64,000 nucleotides of DNA, taken from Gammaproteobacteria bacterium. Its GTDB lineage: Bacteria > Pseudomonadota > Gammaproteobacteria > Burkholderiales > Rhodocyclaceae. The notes beneath the pieces were generated by a model that was given only the letters and a program-made list of their open reading frames with translations, was not told the origin of the DNA and made no database searches. The stretch lies in contig JARFTZ010000046.1 of NCBI GenBank assembly GCA_029289235.1, positions 372,001 through 436,000 of the forward strand. The letters are read 5' to 3'. The translations under genes were made by a program, and so were the position numbers. Below, one piece after another: positions 55,049-64,000 of this stretch (its first letter is position 1; every line of letters starts with the position of its first letter).

Positions 55049-56281
55049 ATGCGCCCTCTGATTCGCCCCTTTACGGCCCTGCGCCCGCGTCCCGAGCACG
55101 CTGCCGCCGTCGCCGCGCCGCCCTATGACGTGCTTTCCAGCGAGGAAGCCCGCGTCCGCGCCGCCGGCAAGCCGTATTCGTTCCTGCACATCTCCAAGGC
55201 CGAGATCGACCTGCCCGAGGACATCGACCACTACGCGCCCGAGGTATACGCCAAGTCGGCGGAAAACCTGCAGAAGCTGATCGACCAGGGCATCCTGATC
55301 CGCGAGGCCAAGCCGTGCTACTACGCCTACCGCCTGGTCATGGGCAACCACGTCCAGACCGGCCTGATCGCGGCCGCCTCGGTCGCCGACTACGACAGCA
55401 ACCGCATCCGCAAGCACGAATTCACCCGCCCGGACAAGGAAGACGACCGCGTCCGCCAGATCGAGGCACTCAACGCCCAGACCGGCCCGGTCCTGCTCGC
55501 GCACCCGGACAGCGACGAGGCCGAAAAGCTGATCGCCGATGCCACCGCCGGCACGCCGATCGCTGATCTCACCGCCGACGACGGCATCAAGCACACCGTC
55601 TGGCTGATCGATGACGAGGCGACGATCGCCCGCATCAGCACAGTCGTCGGTGCGATGCCCAACCTCTACATCGCCGACGGCCACCACCGCTCCGCCGCTG
55701 CCTCGCGCGTCGCTGCCGCCCGCCGGGGCAAGGGCCAGCCCGAATCAGCCGAGTACTTCCTGGCCGTTATCTTCCCGGCCCGCCAGATGCGCATCCTCGA
55801 CTACAACCGCGTCGTGCGCGACCTCAACGGCCATTCCGTCGAATCGTTCCTCAAGGCGGTCGGCGAACGCTACACGGTCACGCCGTCGGACAAACCGGTG
55901 CATCCCGAGCGCACCGGCGTCTGCGGCATGTACCTCGCCGGCCGCTGGTACCACCTCGCGATCAACCCGGACCTCGTGCCGGTCGCCGACCCGGTACGCC
56001 GCCTCGACGTCTCGGTGCTTTCGGAACAACTCCTCGGCCCGATCCTCGGCATCGCCGACCTGCGCCGCGATACGCGCATCGACTTCGTCGGCGGCATCCG
56101 CGGATTACCGGAGCTGGAACGGCGCGTGAATAGCGGCGAGATGGCCGTCGCCTTCGCCATGCACCCGACGCAACTCACCGAACTGATGTCGGTCGCCGAC
56201 GCCGGCGAAGTGATGCCGCCGAAGTCGACCTGGTTCGAGCCGAAGCTGGCCGACGGCCTCGCCTCGCACGTGCTCGATTAA
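55049..56281 (+). CDS. DUF1015 family protein
   Basis: A protein of 410 aa. The family start IRPFTALRPRPE is followed by AAPPYDVLSSEEA and the central motif YIADGHHRSAAASR; the last part ends MPPKSTWFEPKLADGL. Members resemble SerB-like or ParB-related ATP-binding proteins, and some are serine kinases. It lies 30 nt after aroG and is followed by a terminator. Confidence 0.88.
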   Translation: MRPLIRPFTALRPRPEHAAAVAAPPYDVLSSEEARVRAAGKPYSFLHISKAEIDLPEDIDHYAPEVYAKSAENLQKLIDQGILIREAKPCYYAYRLVMGNHVQTGLIAAASVADYDSNRIRKHEFTRPDKEDDRVRQIEALNAQTGPVLLAHPDSDEAEKLIADATAGTPIADLTADDGIKHTVWLIDDEATIARISTVVGAMPNLYIADGHHRSAAASRVAAARRGKGQPESAEYFLAVIFPARQMRILDYNRVVRDLNGHSVESFLKAVGERYTVTPSDKPVHPERTGVCGMYLAGRWYHLAINPDLVPVADPVRRLDVSVLSEQLLGPILGIADLRRDTRIDFVGGIRGLPELERRVNSGEMAVAFAMHPTQLTELMSVADAGEVMPPKSTWFEPKLADGLASHVLD

Positions 56282-56298
56282 GAATCACCGACGCAACC

Positions 56299-56341
56299 AC
56301 GCCCCGAACGGCCGCCACGGCTTTTCGGGGCGTTTCGTTTT
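56299..56341 (+). terminator. Intrinsic terminator after the DUF1015 gene
   Basis: The stem ACGCCCCGAA/TTCGGGGCGT is followed by TTCGTTTT. It ends the mfd-aroG-DUF1015 unit and overlaps the tail of the converging FMN reductase gene. Confidence 0.8.
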
Positions 56342-56880
56342 CAGGGCTTGCCTGGCAGGAACGGCAAGGCCAGATCGACGGCGAGCGCGATCCGCTTCTC
56401 CAGCGCCGGGCTGGTGATCCGGTAATCGGTGAAATCCGCCTCGGTGGCATAAACGCCGAGCGGCAGCGTCAACGCCTGCTTCATGGCGAACAGCGGCCGC
56501 ATCTGCTGGTCGATCATCAAGCCGTGCAAGGGGCTGCCACCGGTCGCCGCGAGCAGCGTCGGCGTCCCGGCCAGCGCATCCACGCCCAGGAAATCAATAA
56601 AGTGCTTGAACATCCCGGTGTAGGTCGCGCTATACACCGGGCTGGCGGCGATCAGCACATCCGCCGACTCGACGGCGGCCAGATGGCCGAGAATCTCTGG
56701 CGGCAACTCGCCGCGCTGCAGGCACGCGCCCAAGACTCGTCCGAATTGTGAGATTTCCAACATCTGCGGCGCGATTGTGCGACATTCGCCAAGCTTCGCC
56801 AGCAACGCCTCGCACAGCACCCGCGTGCGCGAAGGCCGTTGCAGGCTGCCACAAAGCACCGTGACATTGAGTGCGGACAT
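56341..56880 (-). CDS. NADPH-dependent FMN reductase (SsuE/MsuE-like)
   Basis: A flavodoxin-fold protein of 179 aa. The FMN phosphate loop is in VTVLCGSLQRPSRTR, and SPVYSATYTGMFKHFIDFLG is the conserved second loop. Such enzymes supply reduced FMN to sulfonate monooxygenases, but none is present here. AAAGGGAA precedes the ATG at 56880. Confidence 0.88.
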   Translation of the reverse strand: MSALNVTVLCGSLQRPSRTRVLCEALLAKLGECRTIAPQMLEISQFGRVLGACLQRGELPPEILGHLAAVESADVLIAASPVYSATYTGMFKHFIDFLGVDALAGTPTLLAATGGSPLHGLMIDQQMRPLFAMKQALTLPLGVYATEADFTDYRITSPALEKRIALAVDLALPFLPGKP

Positions 56881-57016
56881 AATCGGTTCCCTTTCTGTAT
56901 CCCAAAATTCACAAGAATCGCAAATTCCGCGCCGGCCCGGGTGGACACTCGCTACGTCCTTGTAGCAAACTCGGAGCCGCGGCGATGACCACGGCGCCGG
57001 ACAACGACAATATCCC

Positions 57017-58981
57017 ATGAGTTATCGAAAAACACTCTTTTCGCTCGCCGTCTGCGCGCTTCCCGCTGTTTCATGGGGTACTGAAGGCAACACCAGCGAC
57101 CTGACGGAACTCTCGCTGGAACAACTCCTCCAGGTCGAGGTCGTCAGCGCCTCGCGCTACGCGCAAACCCTCGCTGAAGCCCCCGCTTCCGTGACCGTGA
57201 TCGACGAGACGGAGTTGCGTCAGCACGGCTACCGCAACCTTGCCGAGGCGCTGGTGACTGTTCCCGGCGTGTATTCGAGCAACGACCGCAACTACACCTA
57301 CCTTGGCGTGCGTGGTTTCAACCGCCCCGGCGACTACGGCACGCGCCTCCTGTTGCTCACCGATGGTGTCCGCCGCAACGATCCGCTCTACGATCAAGCG
57401 ATGCTCGGCAACGAATCGCCGGTCGAGGTCGACTGGGTCAAACGCATCGAGTTCGTCCCCGGACCGGCATCGTCCGTATACGGCCCGAACGCACTTTTCG
57501 GCACGGTCAACACCGTCATGCTTGAAGGCGGAGACGTCGACGGCACGCGCGTCACCCTTGACGCGGGAACAGAACAAACACGGCGCCTCGGCGTGGTAGC
57601 CGGGCAGAAAGTGGATGCCAAGCATGACTGGTTCGTCGGGTTCTCCGCCTACAAGGCGGATGGCGACAACCTGTACTTCCCGGAGTTTGACAACGGCATC
57701 ACCAACGGCAAGGCCACCGGCCTCGACGGCGAGCGGTACCACAAGCTGTATGCCAAGTACCGCTGGGGCAACTGGCGGCTGACCGGCAATTTCAGTTCGC
57801 GCAAAAAGGATCTGGCCACCGCCCCCTGGGATACCGAATTCGGCGCCAGCGGGACGTGGTCGCGCGACGAAAACAGTCTGTTCGAACTGCGCTACGACGG
57901 CGACGAATCCGGCGGATGGACGCCCGCCTTTCGTCTCTTCAGCGGTCATTACACCTATGACGGCAACTACCGCTACGAAAGCGATCCCGACTCCCGTGAC
58001 CGCGCGACGGCCACCTGGCACGGCGGCGAATACCGGCTGACCTACGGCGGCTTGACGAATCATCGCCTGATCGTCGGTGTCGATGCCCAATGGAACACCA
58101 AGGTCGAGCAGATCTACTACGAAACCGGGCCGAAGAACGTCATCCTCGACAGCAACGAACCCTCGCGCACCGCCAGCTTTTTCCTGCAGGACGAATGGCG
58201 ATTCCGTCCCGACTGGCTCGTCAACGTCAGCCTGCGCCACGACACGCACAGCGACTTTTCCAGCGCCACCTCGCCGCGCCTGGCGCTGATCTGGCAGGCC
58301 ACGCCGCGCCTTACGCTGAAAGGGATCGTCGGCCAGGCCTATCGTTTCCCCAATGCCTTCGAACGCTTCTACCACGACGGGGACGTAACGCAATCGGCCA
58401 ACCCCGATCTCGATCCCGAACGCATCGTCAGTCGCGAACTGGCGGCCTTCTACCGCTTCGGACAAAGCGGCCAGATCGGCGTCAGCGTCTTCGACAACAC
58501 GATCATCGACATGATCGACCAGATCACCGACGATCAGGGCGTCTCGACCTACGCCAACCTTGACAAGGTCCACGCCCACGGCGTCGAGTTGTCAGCCGAA
58601 AACCGCTGGGCCACGGGCTATCGCCTGCGCGGCAGCATCGGCTGGCAACAGAGCAGGATCGAAGGTGGCGGGTCGCTGGCCGATTCGCCCAGGCTCACCG
58701 GGAAACTCATCGCAGAGGCGCCGCTGGCCGCCGGCTGGACCGCTTCCGGCGAACTCCTCGGCCTGTCCTCGCGCAAGGGTTACAGCGGCGACGTTCCCGG
58801 CTATGGCATCGTCAACCTGAAGATCTCCTCGCCTCTCGTTGCCGGACTGGGACAGTTCGGTCTGTCGGTTCACAACGTCGGCGACCGGCGCTACTACGAT
58901 CCCGCCAGCGCCTACCTCGCTTTGCACGCGGTCGAGCAGAATCGCCGCCAGGTGATGATGCGGTGGACGCTGCCGTTTTGA
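57017..58981 (+). CDS. TonB-dependent outer-membrane receptor
   Basis: A protein of 654 aa with a signal peptide (cleaved near SWG-TEGN). A plug domain (about 45-160: VVSASRYAQTLAEAPASVTV, RGFNRPGDYGTRLLLL, PGPASSVYGPNALFGTVN) precedes a 22-strand barrel ending in the terminal Phe (MMRWTLPF). The ligand is not identifiable. It is followed by a YfiR protein and a GGDEF/EAL protein without intervening terminator, which links it to c-di-GMP signalling; this trio recurs in proteobacteria. Confidence 0.92.
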   Translation: MSYRKTLFSLAVCALPAVSWGTEGNTSDLTELSLEQLLQVEVVSASRYAQTLAEAPASVTVIDETELRQHGYRNLAEALVTVPGVYSSNDRNYTYLGVRGFNRPGDYGTRLLLLTDGVRRNDPLYDQAMLGNESPVEVDWVKRIEFVPGPASSVYGPNALFGTVNTVMLEGGDVDGTRVTLDAGTEQTRRLGVVAGQKVDAKHDWFVGFSAYKADGDNLYFPEFDNGITNGKATGLDGERYHKLYAKYRWGNWRLTGNFSSRKKDLATAPWDTEFGASGTWSRDENSLFELRYDGDESGGWTPAFRLFSGHYTYDGNYRYESDPDSRDRATATWHGGEYRLTYGGLTNHRLIVGVDAQWNTKVEQIYYETGPKNVILDSNEPSRTASFFLQDEWRFRPDWLVNVSLRHDTHSDFSSATSPRLALIWQATPRLTLKGIVGQAYRFPNAFERFYHDGDVTQSANPDLDPERIVSRELAAFYRFGQSGQIGVSVFDNTIIDMIDQITDDQGVSTYANLDKVHAHGVELSAENRWATGYRLRGSIGWQQSRIEGGGSLADSPRLTGKLIAEAPLAAGWTASGELLGLSSRKGYSGDVPGYGIVNLKISSPLVAGLGQFGLSVHNVGDRRYYDPASAYLALHAVEQNRRQVMMRWTLPF

Positions 58982-58995
58982 GACATGACTTTATC

Positions 58996-59532
58996 ATGCG
59001 CACCCGGCAACTGATCGTCACCGCGCTCGCCGCTTTAGGGCTTCTCGCGCTGAACGACGATACCCAGGCCCAGATGAGGGCCTCGGAGCCCGACCTCAAG
59101 GCGGCCATCATCATCAACATGGCGATGTTCGTCGACTGGCCGGCACAAGGCGGACTCCCCGGCAATCAGCTCGTAATCTGTTTCATTACGGACAGTCCGG
59201 TTGCCGGCGCGCTTGGCAAAGCCCAGGGGAAAACCATGCGCAACCGGACAATAAACGTCCGGAAGGTCGCGCTCGACGCACTCGCCGGCTGTCACGTCGC
59301 CTATCTTGCACCAGACGAACACGAGCGCTTGCAGCAAATCCAGAGCGCGGTGCGCAACGCCCCCGTTCTCGTCGCCGGGGACACCCCGGCGCTTTTCCCC
59401 GAGGGAAGCATGCTGAACCTGGAACTGAGCGGCGGCCACGTGGTCTTCGATGTCAATCTGCGCAGCGCGCAGAAGGCCGGGCTGCAGATCAGTTCGAAAG
59501 CGCTTCGTCTGGCCAGAAAGGTCATCGAATAG
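58996..59532 (+). CDS. yfiR: YfiR-family periplasmic protein
   Basis: A protein of 178 aa with a signal peptide (MRTRQLIVTALAALGLLALN, cleaved near AQA). The family pattern is KAAIIINMAMFVDWP, ICFITDSP and VFDVNLRSAQKAGLQISSK, with LRLARKVIE at the end. YfiR in Pseudomonas represses the diguanylate cyclase YfiN from the periplasm, depending on redox state. It sits 14 nt after the receptor and 1 nt before the GGDEF/EAL gene. The RBS is weak, suggesting coupling. Confidence 0.9.
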   Translation: MRTRQLIVTALAALGLLALNDDTQAQMRASEPDLKAAIIINMAMFVDWPAQGGLPGNQLVICFITDSPVAGALGKAQGKTMRNRTINVRKVALDALAGCHVAYLAPDEHERLQQIQSAVRNAPVLVAGDTPALFPEGSMLNLELSGGHVVFDVNLRSAQKAGLQISSKALRLARKVIE

Positions 59533-59533
59533 C

Positions 59534-61420
59534 ATGGAAGTCTTGGCGCATACGCGCGACACAAAGCGTCTCAGCCTGATCACGACGGCAGTCGCAGCGC
59601 TGATCACATTTCTCCTGCTGATGACTTATCAGTACCTGTCCGGGGTCCGGCAACTGGATCAGGAAGTGCGCAGCAAGGCCGCGATCATCGCCACCAACAG
59701 TGCCGCCGCGCTGGCTTTCGGCGACCACAAGGCGGCTTACGAAAACCTCGGCGCGATCCGCAAGACACCACGCATCCTCGGCGCGGCGATCTATCAGGCT
59801 GACGGCAGCTTGTTCGCCGTAATCGATGACCCGCAGGCGCAGTTTCCCGATGCCATCGATCCGGACAGTTCCGACGTCTCGGACGAAAAAAACGACTTCA
59901 TCACCCATTTCGTGCGCGAAGAGATTACCCAGGGCGGCACGCGTGTTGGCTCGCTGCTCCTGCTCGCCTCGCAAAAACCGTTGTATCTGAACCTTCTGGC
60001 CTATGCCGGCGGGCTCATCGTGATCGGACTGATCGCACTGCTCCTGGCGCAGCGTTTTACCGCTTCCCTGCGCAAGAAAATGGCATTGACCGAAGGCCAG
60101 CTTGAGCAGATGGCGCTGTACGACCGGGTTACCGGCCTCCCCAACCGGCGTTTCTTCGAATACGAACTGAAGAAGGCCATCACCCGCGTCAAGCGCGAGG
60201 GACAAAACGCTGCCCTGCTGATGATCGACGTAGACGATTTCAAAAAGGTGAACGACCTGTGCGGACACCCGATGGGCGACAAGGTGCTCGAAATGATCGC
60301 CGGCCGCCTGAAAAGCGTCGTCCGCGCCGACGACATTCTCGCCCGTGTCGGCGGCGACGAGTTCGCAGCCATCCTGTTCATGGTCGGCGAACCGGAAAAT
60401 GTCGACGCACTGGCGGAAAAAATGATCGCGGCCATCGAAGCCCCCTTCCCGACCGAGCCGATCCCCAGCCATGTCGGCCTGAGCATCGGCATGACGATGA
60501 TGCCTGGCGACAGCGACGATCCGGAAACCCTGATTCGCTGGTCTGACATGGCCATGTACGAAGCCAAGGCGCAGGGCAAGAACCGCGCCCAGTTCTTTTC
60601 CGAGGACATCAACCGGAAGATCCGCGCCACTCTGCATGTCGAAGCGGCCTTGCGCCAGGCGCTCAAAGAAGATGCCGGAGAACTGTATGTCGCCTATCAG
60701 CCGCAAATCTGCGCACAGACCCGGCGAATCGTCGGCGTCGAGGCACTGGCACGCTGGACGCGTCCAGATGGAAAACCGCTTTCTCCCGCGGAGTTCATCC
60801 CCGTCGCCGAAAAGACCGGTCTGATCGTCGACCTGGGTGCCTGGCTCATCCGCCAGGTATGCAGCGACCTGATCTGGCTGAAGCAGCAAGGAGTCAACGT
60901 CGAAAAGGTGGCCATCAACGTCTCGCCGCGCGAACTCACCCGCGGCAACGCCATCGTGGAAAATGCCTGCCGGACCATCCGGCAGTTCGGGGAACAGATC
61001 AGTCGCTTTCAGTTCGAGATTACAGAAAACGCGCTGATGGCAGAACGCGGTGCCGACGTGCTGGACGCGTTCCATCGGTCCGGCTTCTCTCTGGCGATCG
61101 ACGACTTCGGTACCGGCTATTCATCGCTCGGCTATCTCAAGCGTTTTCAGATAAGCACGCTGAAAATTGACCAGTCTTTCATCAAACGGCTTCCCGCCGA
61201 CGCCAACGATGCAACCATCGTCTCGGCGGTCATTCAGATGGCCAAGGCGCTCGGCATCAGCCTCGTTGCCGAAGGCGTCGAAACCGACGAGCAAGCGGAG
61301 TTTCTCACTTCACACAGCTGTGACGTCCTGCAAGGCTATCTCTTCAGCCGCCCGTTGCCGCGGGAGGATCTCGCCATCTTCATCGCCCGCCATTCAGCCA
61401 CGAACACTGCAGGCACTTAA
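59534..61420 (+). CDS. Membrane GGDEF-EAL c-di-GMP enzyme with periplasmic sensor
   Basis: A protein of 628 aa. Membrane helix 1 spans about 14-34, followed by a CHASE8-like periplasmic domain 35-153 and membrane helix 2 about 154-174. The cyclase domain has an intact GGDEF (273-277) and inhibitory site RADD (R264-D267) at the normal 5-residue distance. The phosphodiesterase domain has EAL (403-405), IDDFGTGYSSLG and KIDQSF. Both halves look catalytic. With YfiR in front it corresponds to YfiN, but with an added EAL domain, so output could be synthesis or breakdown of c-di-GMP. The start is the ATG at 59534, 1 nt after the yfiR stop. Confidence 0.93.
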   Translation: MEVLAHTRDTKRLSLITTAVAALITFLLLMTYQYLSGVRQLDQEVRSKAAIIATNSAAALAFGDHKAAYENLGAIRKTPRILGAAIYQADGSLFAVIDDPQAQFPDAIDPDSSDVSDEKNDFITHFVREEITQGGTRVGSLLLLASQKPLYLNLLAYAGGLIVIGLIALLLAQRFTASLRKKMALTEGQLEQMALYDRVTGLPNRRFFEYELKKAITRVKREGQNAALLMIDVDDFKKVNDLCGHPMGDKVLEMIAGRLKSVVRADDILARVGGDEFAAILFMVGEPENVDALAEKMIAAIEAPFPTEPIPSHVGLSIGMTMMPGDSDDPETLIRWSDMAMYEAKAQGKNRAQFFSEDINRKIRATLHVEAALRQALKEDAGELYVAYQPQICAQTRRIVGVEALARWTRPDGKPLSPAEFIPVAEKTGLIVDLGAWLIRQVCSDLIWLKQQGVNVEKVAINVSPRELTRGNAIVENACRTIRQFGEQISRFQFEITENALMAERGADVLDAFHRSGFSLAIDDFGTGYSSLGYLKRFQISTLKIDQSFIKRLPADANDATIVSAVIQMAKALGISLVAEGVETDEQAEFLTSHSCDVLQGYLFSRPLPREDLAIFIARHSATNTAGT

Positions 61421-61460
61421 ATTGCTTCCAGTTCATTGTCACAACGAATTGGAGGCAACT

Positions 61461-61622
61461 ATGAACCCCGAAGAACTTCTCGCGCTGGTCACCCTCGGCG
61501 CCATTGCGCCCTATGCGCTGGAAGCCGTATTGCGTAACGCCTCCAGCAGTGTCATATCCCGGATTGGTGCATATGCACCAGCATGGCTCCATCTTCAGAG
61601 GAACAGTACGCGTTCCGCATGA
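61461..61622 (+). CDS. Small ORF, possible 53-aa protein
   Basis: It starts at an ATG preceded by a good RBS (TTGGAGG). It is helical with a hydrophobic N-terminal stretch (LLALVTLGAIAPYALEAV), then ASSSVISRIGAY, ending in NSTRSA. No family was recognised. It lies 40 nt after the GGDEF-EAL gene on the same strand and could be cotranscribed. Confidence 0.4.
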   Translation: MNPEELLALVTLGAIAPYALEAVLRNASSSVISRIGAYAPAWLHLQRNSTRSA

Positions 61623-61677
61623 ACCCCTGCACCCCTTCCGATCCGAACAATTTATTTCATTTTTTCTCACCAAAACG

Positions 61678-61705
61678 TTGACTTGGCCAGGAACCACCGT
61701 ATAAT
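61678..61705 (+). promoter_or_regulatory. Sigma-70 promoter of tRNA-Val
   Basis: TTGACT (61678-61683), a 16-nt spacer and a perfect TATAAT (61700-61705), 42 nt upstream of the tRNA. It is the clearest promoter of the right-hand part. Confidence 0.7.
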
Positions 61706-61746
61706 GCGGGCCTTCTTCGATGTCGCAGGAAACACGGCGACACAGA

Positions 61747-61823
61747 AGGCGCGTAGCTCAGCTGGTTAGAGCACCACCTTGACATGGTGGGGGTCGTTGG
61801 TTCGAGTCCAATCGCGCCTACCA
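61747..61823 (+). tRNA. tRNA-Val (GAC)
   Basis: A 77-nt cloverleaf with encoded CCA. The acceptor is AGGCGCG/CGCGCCT, and the loop TTGACAT carries the anticodon GAC between CCACC and GGTGG. Confidence 0.95.
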
Positions 61824-61830
61824 ACACAAA

Positions 61831-61867
61831 AACGCAGTAAGCGATCACTTCGCCTACTGCGTTTTTT
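61831..61867 (+). terminator. Intrinsic terminator after tRNA-Val
   Basis: AACGCAGTA pairs with TACTGCGTT, with inner GCGA/TCGC, and six T residues follow. It ends tRNA-Val transcription, 8 nt after the tRNA 3' end. Confidence 0.85.
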
Positions 61868-61903
61868 ATTTCCCCCGGCACAAGCCGCCGCAGCAACAGG
61901 AAA

Positions 61904-62055
61904 CTCTGGCTTCGCTTCCAAAAAACAACCCCGTACGCTAAAATCCGCCGTCTGGCCCCGCTGGCATCCATCGATTCCCGGCGGATAGCGTTCTTCTGGT
62001 TTAACCAGCCGCGCCAAGTAAATTTTGAAAGCCAGAGCAATTTCTCTGGCTTTTT
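61904..62055 (+). promoter_or_regulatory. Structured thrS leader with terminator-like hairpin
   Basis: Three inverted repeats lie in line. Hairpin A pairs CGCTA plus ATCCGCCG (61936-61950) with CGGCGGATAGCG (61979-61990). Hairpin B is CTGGT-TTA-ACCAG (61996-62008). The last is a perfect 10-bp stem AAAGCCAGAG/CTCTGGCTTT (62028-62037/62044-62053) followed by a T run to 62055, only 18 nt before the thrS ATG. A second CTCTGGCTT copy at 61904-61912 could pair with the first arm of the last hairpin as an antiterminator, if it is within the transcript. Confidence 0.55.
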
Positions 62056-62073
62056 CATTTCTGGGATCACATC

Positions 62074-63990
62074 ATGCCGGTCATTACACTGCCCGACGGT
62101 TCACAACGGGAATTCGCTCACCCCGTCACCGTTGCCGAAGTTGCACAAAACATCGGCTCCGGCCTGGCCAAAGCCGCCCTGGCTGGAAAACTGGACGGCA
62201 AGCTCGTCGACACCAGCCACCTGATCGACTCCGACGCGACGCTCGGGATCATCACCGACAAGGACCCCGAAGGCGTCGAGATCATCCGCCACTCGACCGC
62301 CCACCTGCTGGCCTACGCAGTCAAGGAACTGTTTCCGGAGGCTCAGGTAACCATTGGCCCGGTCGTCGAAAACGGCTTTTACTACGACTTTTCCTTCAAA
62401 CGCCCGTTCACTCCGGAAGACCTGGCCGCCATCGAAAAACGCATGGCCGAACTCGCAAAAAGGGACATCCCGGTTAGCCGCGAAGTATGGGACCGTGATG
62501 AAGCGACAGCGTTCTTCAAGTCGATCGGCGAGCATTACAAGGCCGAACTGATTGCGGCAATTCCCGAAGGGCAGCAAGTCTCGCTCTATCGCGAAGGAGA
62601 CTTTATCGACCTGTGCCGCGGGCCGCACGTCCCTTCGACCGGCAAACTCAAGGTATTCAAGCTGATGAAAGTCGCCGGCGCCTACTGGCGCGGCGATCAC
62701 AACAACGAGCAGCTGCAGCGGATCTACGGCACGGCGTGGGCAAAAAAAGAAGAACAGGACGCCTACCTGACGATGCTTGAAGAAGCCGAGAAGCGCGACC
62801 ACCGCCGCCTCGGCCGGCAGCTCGACCTCTTCCACCTGCAGGACGAGGCGCCCGGAATGATTTTCTGGCATCCCAAGGGCTGGGCCGTCTGGCAACAGGT
62901 CGAGCAATACATGCGCCGCGTCTATCAGGACAACGGCTACATGGAAGTCAAGTGCCCGCAGATTCTCGACCGCACGCTCTGGGAAAAATCCGGCCACTGG
63001 GCGAACTACAAGGACAACATGTTCACAACCGAGTCGGAGAAGCGCGACTACGCGATCAAGCCGATGAACTGCCCGGGCCACATCCAGGTGTTCAACACCG
63101 GCCTGCGCAGCTACCGCGACCTGCCCTTGCGTTATGGCGAATTCGGATCCTGCCACCGCAACGAACCCTCCGGAGCATTGCACGGCATCATGCGCGTGCG
63201 CGGATTCACACAGGATGACGGCCATATCTTCTGCACCGAAGATCAGATCCAGTCCGAAGTCACGGCGTTCAACGCGCTTGTCCGCAAGGTTTATGCAGAC
63301 TTCGGTTTCCATGAAATCGCCGTCAAGCTCGCGCTACGGCCGGAAAAACGCGTCGGCAGCGACGACGTCTGGGACAAGGCCGAACTCGCCTTGCGCGAAG
63401 GACTTCGGGCATCGGGACTCGAATGGGACGAACTGCCCGGCGAAGGCGCCTTCTACGGCCCGAAGATCGAATTCCACATCAAGGATGCCATCGGCCGTTC
63501 CTGGCAATGCGGCACGATCCAGGTCGATTTTTCCATGCCGCAACGCCTGGACGCAGAGTACGTCGGTGAAGACAACGCCCGCCACACACCCGTCATGTTG
63601 CACCGGGCCATCCTTGGCTCGCTTGAACGCTTCATCGGCATCCTGATCGAAAACTACGCCGGCGCATTGCCGCTCTGGCTGGCCCCAGTCCAGGCGACCA
63701 TTCTCAACATCTCCGAGAAACAGACCGATTACGCCAGACATGTTGCAGATGCGCTACGGACAGCCGGCTTCCGCGCCGAGAGTGATTTGCGGAACGAGAA
63801 AATAACCTATAAAATACGCGAACATAGCTTGAACAAGCTGCCTTACCTGATCGTCGTCGGCGACAAGGAAATGGCAGCGGGTTTGGTTGCCGTGCGTACA
63901 CGCGGCGGTCAGGATCTCGGACAGATGACCATAGAGGCCCTGATCGAACGACTTCAGCAGGAAGTCGTTGCGCGAAGTGGCACGGCTTAA
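62074..63990 (+). CDS. thrS: Threonyl-tRNA synthetase
   Basis: A protein of 638 aa, full length. It charges tRNA-Thr. Domains: TGS (1-62, [13 protein letters not shown]), the editing domain with [16 protein letters not shown], the class II core with [10 protein letters not shown] and [19 protein letters not shown], and the anticodon-binding domain (about 540-638). The RBS is weak (GGGAT) and sits just after a terminator-like hairpin, which suggests leader control. infC normally follows and is expected beyond the right edge. Confidence 0.97.
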   Translation: MPVITLPDGSQREFAHPVTVAEVAQNIGSGLAKAALAGKLDGKLVDTSHLIDSDATLGIITDKDPEGVEIIRHSTAHLLAYAVKELFPEAQVTIGPVVENGFYYDFSFKRPFTPEDLAAIEKRMAELAKRDIPVSREVWDRDEATAFFKSIGEHYKAELIAAIPEGQQVSLYREGDFIDLCRGPHVPSTGKLKVFKLMKVAGAYWRGDHNNEQLQRIYGTAWAKKEEQDAYLTMLEEAEKRDHRRLGRQLDLFHLQDEAPGMIFWHPKGWAVWQQVEQYMRRVYQDNGYMEVKCPQILDRTLWEKSGHWANYKDNMFTTESEKRDYAIKPMNCPGHIQVFNTGLRSYRDLPLRYGEFGSCHRNEPSGALHGIMRVRGFTQDDGHIFCTEDQIQSEVTAFNALVRKVYADFGFHEIAVKLALRPEKRVGSDDVWDKAELALREGLRASGLEWDELPGEGAFYGPKIEFHIKDAIGRSWQCGTIQVDFSMPQRLDAEYVGEDNARHTPVMLHRAILGSLERFIGILIENYAGALPLWLAPVQATILNISEKQTDYARHVADALRTAGFRAESDLRNEKITYKIREHSLNKLPYLIVVGDKEMAAGLVAVRTRGGQDLGQMTIEALIERLQQEVVARSGTA

Positions 63991-64000
63991 TTTTTGTCAG

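Overview
The window is a GC-rich chromosomal segment that reads as a betaproteobacterium, most likely order Rhodocyclales. The case rests on gene content and order (ftsK-lolA-rarA-serS-tRNA-Ser, thrS at the right edge, purL, mfd, a Gcr-type membrane protein, tripartite tricarboxylate transporter genes) and on protein character; no marker search was possible. No insertion sequence, prophage, integrase, CRISPR array or rRNA operon was recognised. Six tRNA genes are present (Glu, Gly, Asn, Ser, Arg, Val).

Left edge (about 0.1-9.5 kb): a compact [FeFe]-hydrogenase locus on the minus strand. A protein joining a NuoF-type Fe-S domain to a GltD-like flavoprotein is followed by the catalytic subunit hydA and the maturase hydG. 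hydE and hydF are not in the window. A Gfo/Idh/MocA oxidoreductase and a large MalT-like LuxR regulator follow, divergently arranged.

9.7-18.5 kb: housekeeping genes. There is a tRNA-Asn-Gly-Glu operon, then ftsK-lolA-rarA-serS-tRNA-Ser on the minus strand, a Crp/Fnr regulator, trxB and an Smr-domain gene. 18.5-22.3 kb: an OmpR/EnvZ-type two-component system whose sensor has a Gly/Met-rich periplasmic insert, a divergent secreted small protein, and a three-gene operon of small unknown proteins.

22.5-35.3 kb: an accessory catabolic island for an unknown acid sugar or hydroxy acid. The minus strand carries a DeoR regulator, a four-carbon acid-sugar kinase, a PdxA2-type dehydrogenase, an iron-dependent alcohol dehydrogenase, a ChrA-like transporter, a TIM-barrel isomerase and a GntR/FadR regulator. 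The plus strand carries a DapA-family lyase/aldolase, a D-2-hydroxyacid dehydrogenase and a complete TctB-TctA-TctC uptake system. A 22-nt direct repeat lies in front of both divergent units, and a good sigma-54 promoter match precedes tctB.

35.4-50.4 kb: a Gcr-type membrane protein, a small periplasmic protein, purL, tRNA-Arg, a tandem pair of EamA exporters with a terminator hairpin in the leader and a divergent LysR regulator, an intergenic double-hairpin element, FucU, SrkA, a spermidine-synthase-like protein, CbiX, and a two-gene unit that looks like a split, ligand-deficient relative of the QuiC dehydratase.

50.4-64 kb: mfd, a DAHP synthase, a DUF1015 protein, an FMN reductase, a TonB receptor-YfiR-GGDEF/EAL signalling operon, a small ORF, tRNA-Val, and thrS, whose leader contains a perfect terminator hairpin and other inverted repeats suggesting attenuation control.
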